From contig RCNN01000507.1 of assembly GCA_003667245.1 (NCBI GenBank), positions 30,777 to 94,776 of the forward strand: DNA of 64,000 nucleotides, in the 5' to 3' direction. The notes beneath the pieces are model-generated. The model worked only from the letters and a program-made list of their open reading frames with translations. It did not search any database and was not told the DNA's origin. Shown piece by piece: positions 21,981 to 33,396 of this stretch. The DNA comes from Heterostelium multicystogenum. Lineage: Eukaryota > Evosea > Eumycetozoa > Acytosteliales > Acytosteliaceae. Made by a program: the position numbers and the translations under genes. The stretch's first letter is position 1, and every line of letters starts with the position of its first letter.

Positions 21981-23729
21981 TCATTTCGATTGAGCCTCTG
22001 CTATTATATCGTTATCGCCAGTATTATTTCGCTCAGGTATTGACTCCATACTTTCACTTCCAACCAAAGTAGATGCCACTGTATCGTTGTCGACCAATTT
22101 TGCTGTACTATTTTCCAGTCCATTATTACTACTATTAGTATTTATATTGCTATCCTTGTTGTCGTTGTTGATTTGATTTTGATTTGTATCTATGTCTAAA
22201 ACATCACCATTGATATTTATATTTTCAGTATTTTGATCAATATTTTGGTGTTGATCTTTGCTTTCATTTGTCTGAATTATCAAATTAGAGGAGAAAGAAT
22301 TAGTTAACTGCTCTGCTCACCATTCAATAATTTAATATATATATATTTATATTGGATATAATATAAAATAATTATAATATAATAAATAATTATTTATTAA
22401 TTACATATTCTGGTTTTGGAGGTTCACTTTGATAGTAATCAGCTGAAGCACTATTTTTTTCTTGTTCCTCCTTGGCTTTCTTTTCGGCTTCCTCAGCCTT
22501 TCTCTTCTTGCGATCCCTTATCAAATAGTAAAAAACAGATAATAATCAAAACAAGACCTTGGACTGCCGTAGCAAGATATGGGAACCTGAATGAATTGTA
22601 GTTGTAATTAGTATTTTGAAAACATATAATCTGAATGAAGGAGTATGCAATTTACCATGTAGTCCATGATTGGGATTGAGAGAGCTGGAAGTAACAAACG
22701 AGAACTGCACCTGGCACTTGGATGCAGAGTGATACTAAACTGAGACTACCAATTTCGTTGGAGATCCAGGTGGTGTAGATTTGTGGCATCCACTGGAAAA
22801 ATACCAAAATAGCTGCCATAATTCCCATTGCAAATGCAAATCCAGATAATTCGTCTGACTTTGATCCATACTTGTAACAAAGTCCAACACCAATAGCAAA
22901 GAATATAACTGTGGCGATATTTGTACCCCAGAAGAATGGCTGACTGTACCAATCCATTCGAATAAAGAATTTTTCGATCTTGTTATTTCCTTGTTGCAAG
23001 AGGAAGGAGTCTGGCGACAGCTCTCCCTTGACTTTGCCCGAACCTTGGTTTTGCTTCAAAATGGGGGTAGTTGAACCACTGCTTCCAGCAGAGGAATAGC
23101 TAGATGTTGAAGTTGGTGTGTTCTCTCCACTTCGAACCTCTTGTTTAATTGGCGACTCTGCATCGGCTGGAACAGATGCGACACCATGAGCAAGTTTGCT
23201 CTTAGCATCGGCAATTGCTGATAATGGTGGTAACTTGGGTCTATAAATAACATACAATGCAAAACTATAGTTTAATAGCAATCTGTTAATATTTACTTCG
23301 TTGATCTCTACGTATTGAATCTATTTACATTAGACCTGTAGTTACAAATGGAACGGCCAACTGAACGACTGGTAGCAAATTTTCAAAGCACACCCATGAT
23401 GTCATCCAATCTCTGCAGCATTCAAACACGAACCAATTCAAAAAACAAGCTGTTCAAAAATGTTCCCATGCAATTGGCATAGTTGAACCAACAACTAATT
23501 ACAGAAAGACCTTCCACATTCTTTCTAAATATCAATACTAAAATCTAATGTCAACCTGTTAATATTATTATTTCATTGCATCACCCTGCCTGTCTACTAT
23601 CTGTATTTTTGACTATCATACCTGTGGTAAAAAGGAAAGGAAAATACCAACGGAAAGTACAAATCCCAGCACAATATCTTCAGTTGCAAAGTCTGCTGTA
23701 CAGACAAATTTATTATTGGTATTACTCAT
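21981..23729 (-). CDS. PQ-loop repeat membrane transporter-like protein
   Basis: Starts MSNTNNKFVCTADFATEDIV. The first PQ-loop (SVGIFLSFLPQ, split by an intron, then FRKNVEGLSVISCWFNYANCMG) and a second (VFFQWMPQIYTTW, ISNEIGSLSLVSL) flank a long Ser/Thr-rich cytosolic loop; further hydrophobic spans (FFWGTNIATVIFFAIGVG, FAFAMGIMAAILVFFQW, LQVPGAVLVCYFQL-like, ATAVQGLVLIIICFLLF) suggest about seven membrane helices. A charged helix (RDRKKRKAEEAEKKAKEEQ) and an Asn/Ser-rich tail form the C-terminus. PQ-loop proteins of the cystinosin/PQLC type export amino acids from lysosomes; substrate here is unknown. Frame slips lie near 23400, 23320 and in a T6 run near 22525, where dropping one T restores the frame. 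Confidence 0.7.
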
Positions 23730-25086
23730 ATCTTTGCAATGAAATATGAGTTTACTCTATAAAATCTATTATAACTTCGTATGTCCCAAACTATCCAATG
23801 ACTATTTAAGACTCTCTATCTACAATATGCTTAATTAATAACTTTATACAAATATAAATATAACTAATTCAAGTTATATCTATTTTTAAATATTTAATAT
23901 TACAACTGTACTGTACTTATATATGTATATACTAAATTTACACTATATTACTAATTGTATTGATTATTATTACTATTGAGTGATGTGATGCAAATAAAAG
24001 TCAAAGTAAAGCAAACAACTAAATTACTATAGCAAAGTTTAAATATGAATTTGGAATTATCGTTGAGAGAAAGAGTAAACTTTTAATATTGTAGCTGTTG
24101 TTAATTTTTAAATGGTATTGGAAATACAATACTAATATATATATAAATTTAACTACTTTTATTCTACTATCATTTAAAAATTGAATAGGTAGTGTTGGTA
24201 TTAGGAATTGAGTTGATAGCAGATTTTGCTAAAATCTGTTAATTTTAATTATATATAAGCTTTGAATTGGAAAGTTTTAATACACTCATGTGTGTGTGTT
24301 TCGTTTATGTGTGAGTGAATGAGTGAGAGATGTTATTATTATTATTTATTTATTAGTATGGTGTTAACACTATAGTGTTTTTTTTTGTTTGTTTTGTTAG
24401 GTTGGATAGTATGACAAATAACCTTAAGGAAAGACTGCGCTGTTTAGGTTTTTGTTGAAAAATTAACATAAAATTATTAAAAAAACTGTTTTAAAAAAAC
24501 AATTTTGACTTTTAGGATATTGTTTTGTAAACTTGTTTGTGGAACCGTTCTATAAATGGTGTGGGTTGCATCGAAATTTGCAGAAAAATAAGTCCTCCAC
24601 CATGGTTTAAATAACTGATACCAGATTCAAGCTTGGTAATCTGATGATTTTTCCAATCAACTCGAACAATGCGAATTCTACTAGATCTTACATTTTATGC
24701 TACACTCTAGATATATTATGAATAGAAATGAAATATATTTATGATATATTGATCTATATTATGATATGGAGAAAAGAAAATATAGTTTTAAAGCTAACAT
24801 TAAATAGAAATGTAAAATGGAAATGAATAAATATCCAAACCTATTTAGGAATGAAATTCAAAAGCAATGATATTTTTATTTCTTCAGATAGAAATATAGA
24901 TAGATGAAGCTTGTTTGAGTAGAATACGATGTCCTTAATACCCCTATTTTAGACGAGTATCGTATAACAACTGTGGTATGATAAAAAATTTCAATTACCA
25001 GTAGTTGTAATATTACCACAACAACCACACATTGTCAATAGAAATTAACTCTATCTATTCTTTTGCTGCAAATGCAAATGAATTTC

Positions 25087-25192
25087 AATTAGGGATATCA
25101 ATGATATTAGTATTATATTTACCTTTAGTTGAATGTTTGAATTGGTTTCGTCCCTAATTTAAGAATTGAATTTACTAATACTGTTAATATCC
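25087..25192. repeat. Interleaved imperfect inverted repeats
   Basis: GGATATCAATGATATTAGTA from 25093 matches the reverse complement of TACTAATACTGTTAATATCC (25173-25192) at 16 of 20 positions, and AATTAGGGA (25087-25095) pairs with TCCCTAATT (25151-25159). This could fold as alternative hairpins or mark the ends of a small decayed element; no coding content inside. Confidence 0.4.
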
Positions 25193-25423
25193 TTTTGAAT
25201 TGTAAAAAAAAAGGAGTAGTAGAACAATGAAATTATTATTCATTCATTTAAGTCATTTTGAATAAAGACGCTAACCTTTTTCTAAGTTCGCTAATTAAAA
25301 ATATATTTTGTAAATATTTTTTTCCAATTGAATTGCCGGTTAGGGTCACACTATCCGACGCCATCAAAATTCAGATATTTTTTTTTACTTAAATAAATTT
25401 ACATAAAATTTAAAAAAATGTTT

Positions 25424-25483
25424 TTGATCTGCGCAGATCAACATACCGGTATGTTATGTATTGGGTACCCAATACCATGGTAT
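25424..25483. repeat. Cluster of four abutting perfect palindromes
   Basis: Four perfect palindromes fill 60 bases: TTGATCTGCGCAGATCAA (25424-25441, 18 bp), AACATACCGGTATGTT (25440-25455, 16 bp), GTATTGGGTACCCAATAC (25458-25475, 18 bp) and ATACCATGGTAT (25472-25483, 12 bp). Neighbours overlap or nearly touch and each has a different GC core (GCGC, CCGG, GGTACC, CCATGG) in otherwise very AT-rich DNA. The spacing rules out a simple repeat. Function unknown. Confidence 0.9.
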
Positions 25484-25658
25484 CATATAAGTCCTATTTG
25501 ATTTGTAAAAGTAATCGAAGATTTAACCAACTTTGTTTTAAACTTTAAAATCTATTAAAAAAAACTTTTTCTTTTATTTACAATTGATTTGGATGTTTGT
25601 TGTTTGTTGAACAAATAATAATTCCTATTCTTAAATGGTTTGATAATAATAAGTTCAT

Positions 25659-26194
25659 CTAGAAAACAAATCCGCTGTCAGTCAATGGACCTTTTCCTGT
25701 GAACATAGTGTACAGTGGCTTTTCCAATTCCTCAGTCTTCTGACCTTGAGCCTTTAGATTCTGAATAAATCTCTTTGTTCTTCTGTGATTCTCTTTGACA
25801 GAATGAGGTGTTTCGACCTTTTCATGGAGACCTGGTTCTCTAATCTCGTTTGCTACTGTAGTAAAAGGTGATGACTTCCTTGGTCTACCAACCTACAATC
25901 AGAAAAGAGATAAAATATTAGGAATGGTTTCAAAAAAATAACATAATACTGTGTATTAAATTAGTACTAGAGACAAGTCAACCTACCTTTCTTTTTCTCA
26001 GGCTGGACAGCTATTGTTTCAGCTTTAAACACATACTCGTCTTCTATATCTTTTGCTGCTTGATTCGACTTTTTCCTATAGGTTCTAACGCCAACGCCAG
26101 CCAGTGTGTTGGAGGAAGAAGGATTGAATAGCTGTGATCTTCCACTGCACAAGAGTATTTGTGGATTTAACTTTGATAAATATCTAAAGCTCAT
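25659..26194 (-). CDS. Small basic protein with AT-hook-like core, probably mitochondrial
   Basis: Two exons, 26194-25983 and 25884-25659, give about 145 residues. The in-frame joint uses a GTTGAC donor and a GGTAG acceptor; the stronger-looking GTAGGT donor four bases earlier would break the frame, so the exact junction is uncertain. The leader MSFRYLSKLNPQILLCSGR is basic and acid-free, typical of a mitochondrial presequence, and is followed by RTYRKKSNQ, a common pattern at the start of mature mitochondrial proteins. The joint creates KKKGRPRKSS, an AT-hook-like GRPRK core. The rest is charged (HRRTKRFIQNLKAQGQ) and ends in PLTDSGFVF. No family is recognised. DNA binding in mitochondria is a guess from the motif; a mitochondrial ribosomal protein is an alternative. 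Confidence 0.6.
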
Positions 26195-27492
26195 TCTTTT
26201 CTTTATTTGATTGTTATTTAATATCTATCTAATGCTTTGTAACACATGAAACGACAGAACTTAATAAGCATTCATTATTGTGTGCTAATTTAGATATGAC
26301 ATGAATTTGAAAAATCTAATTACCTACACACATAATCTGTAATATCCAAATTTAGTTAAAACACATAAAAATCATTTATGAAATATTTGCATTCATTTTT
26401 TATACTTTAAAATATAAACTTTAGTAAATTTAGAAATAATAGAGTCAATCTTATTTGAGGAGACTCATATTGCCAATTAGTTATAACTAATATAAATAAC
26501 AAAAAGTAATTGATTTAATAAAATAACGAGTGAATTCATCATTAAGTTATATTTGATTATAAATCATACAGTGCTGTAATATGATTGATTGTTTGATTCT
26601 AAAACAATCAAATAAAATCACATCACATATTGTTGATTGTACATTACTTTTATTATTATTCATAATGTACATTGGACAATAGTAGAATCCAAGATGATTC
26701 TTATAACCTAAGAATGTGTATTTTGACCAGAACAAAATAAAAAAATCAATGGATTTTTCTTTAACATGTTTAACTTTAGATTGCAAAAATTAATGTCTGG
26801 TTAGCAATACTGAGAGTAACTAACAATAGTTTAGCAATCATCTGCTAAATAACAAAAAGAATTGATATCATATGATTTACTTATAAGGTGAGTGAGTTTT
26901 GAGTGTCTACAGACAAATAGTACTTATAAGTAAAGATTTATATTTTATAATCGTGTTGGTAGGTAGATGTGGTGGTATCGTCGTCATCGTCATCATCCAT
27001 ATCAATAATAAATCAATGATTCCAATGGGGATAAGAAATAAAGTTAATGACAAGTGAGTGTGAATGTCACCTGTCAGGGTGTAGGTGTCTTTTGTTGTTA
27101 ACACTGCTGCTGGAATAAACAACAACAACACACTATAAAAAAACTAACTTGACCTCTACTTTTCCATGCATCAGAATAATGATATTTTGGTTTTTTTATT
27201 TTTATTTTTTTCAATTTTATTTATTTTTCTGGCTTGCTGCTGCTCAAAAAAACAACAACATTTAAAGTTTGATGTTTGGACATTGTATTGACATTGATTC
27301 TGGCTAATCTTTATAAATATTAATATTCATTTTAGCATTGAATTATTATTATTATTATTATTAGTATTAGTATTATTGTCTAGCTTTTCTTTATTTATAG
27401 TATTGTTTAGGTTATTTTAGTTTGAAGATAGATTGTTTTTCTAGCTTACTTTGAGTGTAGCGCAGTAGTTTTCAATATACATCAACAACAAC
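26195..27492. other. Intergenic region with a hairpin and ATT repeats
   Basis: About 1.3 kb between divergently transcribed genes. It contains a 9-base perfect inverted repeat, TGTACATTA at 26638-26646 and TAATGTACA at 26663-26671, and an ATT trinucleotide run near 27345-27375. Minus-strand frames at 26547-26786 and 26907-27131 lack protein-like features. No gene seen. Confidence 0.5.
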
Positions 27493-28321
27493 ATGTCATC
27501 AGCATCATCAGCAGCATCCACTGACAAGAAAACAAAGAGAATCGATGGAGACTATCAAGAACCAGAATATATAAATATCATTGTTAGCGATCCACTCAGA
27601 ATCGATGATTACATCACCTATAAGATTACAACTCAAGTATGTTTGAGATGATCGTTGATGTATGGCCGTCCAGCAATCGAGCACGAGCCAACAAACCAAA
27701 CATGTTAAAACAGCTTGTCTGACACTTTGATTCATTACCCACTATTATAATTTTATAGACTACATTCCCAGAGTATTCAGAAAGAGAGTCAGTGTAAGAA
27801 GAAGATACAAAGAGTTTGCAAACTTAAGAGAACACTTGAAACAAAAACTATCTGAGAAGCCAAAGGCTATTAAATTTGGAGAATTATACCCACTACCAGG
27901 AAACAACTTGTCTTCATTTTTTGGTCAAGGTAAAGCATAGCAACAGAGGAAGCAGAGGAAGTCTGACAACAGTGAATCTTTCACTTGGCTCCCTCTGACT
28001 CAATTCAAAGTAAGCATCATATTAATTTTGTTCATCAAAATTTCTAGGTCGTTTTTGAAGCTGATTTTATAGAAGAAAGAAGAAAGGGACTTGAGCAATT
28101 CTTAAACTCTGTTTGCCAACCATAATTTCTTTAGATTCGTTAACTATCTCCACCGTTTCCTCCAAGATAAGGATGCAAGTGTATGTACATGTTGTGAACT
28201 CAGCACATCACAGAAGGTTGCTCCTTCAGTGCGATATTTTCACAATTTAATCTTAAAAATATCGACAACATCACACTAACCTAATTTCTACATTGAATTT
28301 CTAAACCCACAGTTCCTTTAA
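27493..28321 (+). CDS. snx3: Sorting nexin 3-like PX-domain protein
   Basis: Four exons fit: 27493-27636, 27759-27929, 28048-28180 and a tiny last exon 28313-28321. The protein is about 150 residues, the size of SNX3/SNX12, and consists almost only of a PX domain: DPLRIDDYITYKITTQTTFPEYS, VRRRYKEFANLREHL (the RRY phosphoinositide-binding strand), LYPLPGN, then FIEERRKGLEQFLNSV and RFVNYLHRFLQDKD. SNX3 binds PI3P on early endosomes and supports retromer recycling (family knowledge). Slips near 27790, in a T5 run at 28051-28055 and near 28125 must be bridged. The last exon is inferred only from splice signals; reading on from LQDKDAS gives a different short tail. Confidence 0.75.
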
Positions 28322-28799
28322 ATAATAATATCAGTGTTTCCAATAGAAAGAATTTGATAAATAAATAGACTTAACCAACCACCAACAAACCACTTCATTT
28401 CGCTGACTAACAAACCAAAACTTACACATTCCATAACATCTTACAATGAGTAGAACGAGAGAAGCAAACTTTTTCATAACAATCAACTACAGCACCACCC
28501 AACATAAGCCTACAACCTATAATCCTTTGTTTATACATAATCATCCATCTAGACCAATAATTAATAAATTATTATTAATTAATCGACCAAAAACAATCTC
28601 CCCCATTTACATACTCAATGGATCAATATAAATGATTGATATATGAACTTCTCTAAAATCTTAATTTATCAAAAAACAAATATTTTCTTTATAAATGTCT
28701 TTTATCACCAAGATCTAGATATTGTTTGGTTTGATTAACAAAAAAACAAAGTCCTTTTTGGTTAAGTTTGTTTTGTTATTAAAAATGTTTAAATTTAGT
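28322..28799. other. Intergenic stretch, no gene seen
   Basis: About 480 bases between convergent genes. A 61-codon plus-strand frame (28446-28631) is Asn/Thr/Ile-rich like translated AT-rich spacer and is not supported. Confidence 0.5.
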
Positions 28800-29957
28800 T
28801 TACAAAGTTGGGAATAATCTTTGTGAGGTGAAGTACTCGATTTGCTCTTTAACCAAAGCTTCGGTGATTTGTGGGTAGTCGTATTTGAATCCAGTGGCTT
28901 CGATGCACTACCGTCAACACTCAAGTGATTGTTGTAAAGGAGTTCTTGGTCGATGTATGGGGTGAGTGGGGTGTTGGCAATACCCTTTTCTTTGCAGAGG
29001 TCTGACCATGGCTTGAGATGCTTGTTGTTGGCCTCCTCGCAGACACCCTTCAAGTTGATTTGTGCAAGATTTGAAACGATTGATCCAAGGAAACTGGTTT
29101 TAATTGAGAAGATTTTCTCCAAGATCTTGCTAATCATCTCGGCATCTATAGTGAATTGCGAGGACTGTTAGTTAGAGTTGAGTAAAGTACGAGATTGTTG
29201 CAACTTACCGGTGTCTCCTTTGTCTGAAAGATTGAAGAGTGATCCCTTTGGAGCGGTGGTGGCAACATGCCACAAAGCTTTGCAGACGTCTCTGACATGT
29301 ACTGTGTTGTATCTCAAGTCACCAGTCCACAAGAATTGCATCTTCTCATTGAGGTGCTTGTAGACGGCACCAGTGATGATTCTTGGTGAGATACCAAGAA
29401 TGTCACCTGGACCATATACAACGGATGGACGAACGATGACCAAATTCAAGTTTGGAATCTCTCTCAACTTCTTCTCTGCGTTTAATTTGTACTTGGCGAT
29501 GAGAGTCCATGGGTCGGTCTTGCTGTCCTCCTTGGAGGCCTTCTTTTTGGCTTCGTAGACTTGGGCGGTTGAAACCTCTACGAACTTGTCGACACCAATC
29601 TTGGCGGCTTCAGTGGCGCACTTCTCTGAGACGTCGTATACCTTTCTCGTTGTAGACGGCTTCAGTTTGTCCGTACTTGGTCTCTCCGGCCAAGTTGAAG
29701 ACGTAGTTGAACTTACGTCCACCGTCCAAGGCAAAGACCTTGGAGATTGAAGTTGGTGCGGTGAGGTTACCTTGCATATATTCGACCTTGCTTGAGGCAA
29801 AGGCAGCTGAGTGGCTGGCGCTCAAGAAAGCGGTTGCTGGTAAGACCTTATCGACGACACGGATGTACTCGGCGAGATCCTTCTCGACCAAGAATTGAAC
29901 TAAATTTCTACCAATGAATCCGACACCACCTAAAATCAATACATTTGGCTTTGACAT
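28800..29957 (-). CDS. NAD(P)-dependent epimerase/3beta-HSD-like extended SDR
   Basis: Exon 1 29957-29209 and exon 2 29145-28800 join in frame at DTDAEM. About 365 residues. The N-terminus has the Rossmann NAD-binding motif VLILGGVGFIGRNLV; then VFNLAGETKYGQ, a substrate-side VEVSTAQVYE, a YKLNAEK active-site segment (Tyr-x3-Lys variant: AKYKLNAEK), VIVRPSVVYGPGD and VHVRDVCKALW, all typical of extended short-chain dehydrogenases such as NAD-dependent epimerases and sterol dehydrogenases. Codons are strongly biased (AAG, GTC, ACC), suggesting high expression. Slips near 29640 (GAAAGG) and 28910 are bridged; the true C-terminus reads EYFTSQRLFPTL. Exact substrate unknown. Confidence 0.8.
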
Positions 29958-30843
29958 ATTTTAAAACTGTGTGTTTATTTTTATATTACAACAAAATACA
30001 AGTATATATATTATATAAGAAGATTTATATGGAAAATAGAGAGAGATATTATTCAATAATATTAAAATCAAATAATAATTATTTATAATAATAATAACAA
30101 TATAGCAGAGTTGAGTTGGGTGGATAAGTGATGAAGGTTGGTTCAAAGCAGGTGGTTTCACTTAAAAAAAAAATCAAACAATCACAAATATAAAAAAAAA
30201 GTTGATTTTTTATTAAAAAACAAAAGTTAAATTAAAATATTATTTTAAAAATTTTTGTAGTTGCTCCTCCATCCAATTATTTGGTTTAGCAAATAAACCA
30301 ATTTGAGGATTAATTTGGGTTGATTTTTTAAATTTTTATCAAACAAGCATGTTCTTCCTGCTCAATAGTAAAGACATATCTAACTTGGTTATGTTATAAT
30401 ATTGACCAAGAGTGGGGCTATTAATAGAAATTTTGCTGAGAAAAAAATTAATTGAGAGAAAGTCAAGGAATTGATATTTTTTTATTTGATCATATACTGC
30501 AATCGTGATGGAATAAATCTATCAATCAATCGTTCCCATTTATAATAAAATAACCAAGATATATCTTTTTGAGAAATGATCATTTTATTATTAGTGGTTT
30601 GATTTTGTAAATTAAAACACTTATATTGGTTTATACTACCCACTTGGACTCGAATCTTTGATCTATCCGAATTCCCAATTATTCATATTTAGACTTAATG
30701 AGATCCAGGAATAGGTTTGATTAATTTTTAACAAAAATAATAAATGTATATTTTATCCTGGATGTATATGTTTATTAAGTATAGTCTTAGAATTCTTTAT
30801 GATTGTTTATATATAAAGTTGAAGTAAGCATTGATTGAAATGA
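29958..30843. other. Intergenic stretch, no gene seen
   Basis: About 890 bases of AT-rich DNA upstream of the epimerase-like gene and downstream of the acetyltransferase gene. Short frames only; no motif found. Confidence 0.5.
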
Positions 30844-31554
30844 TTATAGTTTGGATTTAGGCATATAGATCGCCATCATTACTTGTTTCTTTTGGAATCC
30901 ACATTTCTCATAAAATAAAACATTCTTTTCATCGCAGTCCAAAATCACTTTATAACAACCTAGTGCAGCTCCTATATGTTTTAACTGTTCAATGATTCTG
31001 AGTTATGAGGTAGATAGTTAGTTGGTTGTTGCATCAAATTAAAATCAATTAATGCGTCTGCCTACTTTAAACCAAGATTCTTTCCACGATAGGTTGAATC
31101 TACAACTATATCTTCTATATGTCCACACAATCCGCATTCTCTTATGAATTTCTTTTTCAATTGCAAGAGTACCAGTAGCAATAATCTTTTTCTTGACAAT
31201 ATCCTCTGCAACAACAATATAATAGCTGCCAGCTTCTTTCTTCATCTCTTGGAATCTCTGTTCGAATTTCACTTTGTCAAACTTTGCAACTGTCAACTGT
31301 TGCAATAAATCAGCATATCCTATATTATAAATAATAATTGGTTAGTATGATAAGTATAGTATATATAGCTGTTATTATTATTATTATTATTATTACTACT
31401 ACTATTACTATTAAACCAATTAGTAGTAGATCGATCAAACAATCAATCAATCAATAATACCTAGATCAAAATCATTGATATGCAATGGTCTAAATTTAAT
31501 TTCATTACTATCGTAGGTAGTAAGTACTAATTCAGGTGAAAATAGTAAAGTCAT
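30844..31554 (-). CDS. gna1: Glucosamine-6-phosphate N-acetyltransferase
   Basis: Three exons give about 155 residues, the normal size for GNA1. Exon 1 starts MTLLFSPELVLTTYDSNEI and continues FRPLHINDFDLG; exon 2 reads YADLLQQLTVAKFDKVKFEQRF, SYYIVVAEDIVKKKIIATGT and, after one slip near 31145, GLCGHIEDIVVDSTYRGKNLG, the GNAT acetyl-CoA pyrophosphate loop (RGKNLG); exon 3 reads GCYKVILDCDEKNVLFYEKCGF. The order and motifs match human GNPNAT1. It acetylates glucosamine-6-phosphate in cytosolic UDP-GlcNAc synthesis, feeding N-glycans, GPI anchors and chitin-like or cellulose-associated glycans. The slip sits in GAAATTC and removing one A restores the strongly conserved EDIVVD strand, so it is almost surely a consensus error. 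Confidence 0.9.
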
Positions 31555-31864
31555 TCTTGTATTAGTCTAGTCTATTAGTGAATAGATAATATAGATAATA
31601 TTAATGACGAGTATTGTTGAACTTTGCAGCTGTGTTATGAATGATTATGATGGATGGTGAGTCAACACACTTCACTTTGATTTTTAATGATTCTGAATTT
31701 CCGTTGATTAGTTGATAACCTGTAAATGTGGTTGCACAATTCAGCTTTAGTTTGCTCTCCCATGCCTTTGGCTTTACTATGAGGTGCAGTGGGTATCACA
31801 TTAATCATTACATGGCAGCTAATTAAAAGAAATGTTGCCAGGGCGATTGGTTGGCTTTGCAAAG
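31555..31864. other. Short spacer with an uncertain ORF
   Basis: Between GNA1 and PrimPol. A minus-strand frame 31862-31662 (ending RKFRIIKNQSEVC) has fairly protein-like composition in its second half (GEQTKAELCNHIYRLSTNQR) and begins where the PrimPol frame stops, so it could be a further PrimPol exon or frame-slipped tail. Not resolved. Confidence 0.3.
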
Positions 31865-33396
31865 CTAAAGATAGGCTGAAAGATCAACTGTTGATGATTT
31901 GAAAGCTTTGCAATCATTGTCAAAGCATCGTTGTATGAGTGTTTTCTTTGATAGGTTGGCTTCGAGATAGATGTGTTGGCTCTTGTGCTCGCGGTTGATG
32001 TTTTCACAAAAACGGTTACCACCTACATAGTATCGGAGTATTGTAGTTCCATTTGATAGGTCGACTTTGGTAATGGATCTGATGTAGCCTTTGTTCTTGC
32101 CACCTCTTTTATTGATATGCTCACGGATAAAGCTATCGAGCATTGGGTATCCTGATTGCTGTTTCATATCGGATTTTGCTGCAACTATATCAGAGCTGAC
32201 GATGCTATAGTTTAGATTCTCAATGATCCGAGCATCTAGCTCCACGGACAAGGGCTGAGCGTCTTGATCGATGTTTGTTACTAGGCTAGCCATAAATACC
32301 TCCTTATTAAAATTGTCGGGGTTCTCTTGTTGGCTATGGTGAATAGGGAACTTGTTGGATTTGCACAGTCGTAAAGCAGAGTTTTTCCCATATTTCGAGG
32401 ACATATAGAGTCGAAACATTCTATTTCTTGTATATACACCAGCATCTATTACAGGTGTCCTCTCGCCTCTGTCGTTATACACAAACATGTACTGTAGTAT
32501 ATCTAAATCTTCCTTTTCAAAGTGACTGTAATCCACATCACCTACTTCTTCTTGCTTCACGATGTATGATGTTCTTTGTTGCATTTTATAGATAGTGTTC
32601 CTATTGAAGAGCATAGCTAAAGTAAGTCGACCTAATCAGCTAGCGATAGTCACGCGTCAGAAATACATACTTGATGAATCTTCCAACATGTTCATTGGTT
32701 TGAAAACAATGTTGTTTAAGATGCCATATCAGATGCTTTGAGAATTTGATTGGTGTCGATGAATCAAGTACCAAGACATCTGTAATGTCACTTTCAACTT
32801 TGAGCTGCTCTTTTAGCTCTACCAAAATTCTCCTGGTGAGTACCTCCATGATGCTATCGGATCGTCCATCTAAATGCGGATTATACTCGCGTAGATACTC
32901 AACATCAAGGTAGAGATGGCATGGTTCATTCTCCTCGATCAACTCATAGTGGTGTTTGGGCTCTGCAAGTAAGTATTCATCCCAAAACGATTGATAAGAC
33001 TTGGCGACAATGAACTCACGCGCCCCACTCTCAGAGATCTCCCTAGCAAATGTCTTCTTATCAAGCTCGTCGAATAGATTTTCAAATGTCTCTGCTTCCA
33101 AAGCATCTTTTTGCTTAGCAAATGTTTTACTTCAGGAAATGGCATGACAAGATGATACTGTTAATGAATGGACTTACTCTCTTCTTCCTCCATTTCTTCC
33201 TCAGCGCCATTCAAATGAATCATACATACATGATACTGTCATCATCAGGATTCTCAAGCTTCTTTCGCTCTTCGATACGAGCGTGATTTGCTTTCTTTAT
33301 GGCACTAAGATACTCCTCCCAACCGGAAGGCACCTTTGGCTGATCTTTTCTCTTCTTTACATTATTATTATTATTATTATTATTAATTTGAGACAT
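31865..33396 (-). CDS. primpol: PrimPol (DNA-directed primase/polymerase)
   Basis: Starts MSQINNNNNNNVKKRKDQ with a poly-Asn run, then WEEYLSAIKKANHARIEERKK. The archaeo-eukaryotic primase core shows AREFIVAKSYQSFWDEYL, PCHLYLDVEYLREYNPHLDG (DxE catalytic motif I), VLVLDSSTPIKFSKHLIW (motif II SxH: KFSKHL), VIDAGVYTRNRMFRLYMSSK (motif III region) and a C-terminal zinc finger with C at RFCEN, H at REHKS and the pair RCFDNDC, as in human PRIMPOL. PrimPol reprimes stalled forks in nucleus and mitochondria. Introns interrupt near 33200, 33130 and 32680-32620; joints near 33150 and 32620 need a slip. A stop soon after the zinc finger (STVDLSAYL) leaves little of the RPA-binding tail; the frame at 31662-31862 might be a continuation. 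Confidence 0.85.

Larger units (their letters stand above)
23730..25658. other. Gene-free spacer rich in inverted repeats
   Basis: About 1.9 kb without a supportable gene. It includes the palindrome cluster at 25424-25483 and an interleaved inverted repeat at 25087-25192, annotated separately. The rest is AT-rich upstream sequence of the PQ-loop gene. Confidence 0.5.

Noticed and set aside
25334..25340. TTAGGG-like telomere repeat near the palindrome cluster
   Set aside because: Only a single unit (GGTTAGGGTCAC), no tandem array, so no evidence of interstitial telomere sequence.
28446..28631. 61-codon plus-strand ORF after the SNX3-like gene
   Set aside because: Asn, Thr, Ile and Pro-rich like translated spacer; no homologous pattern or expression clue.
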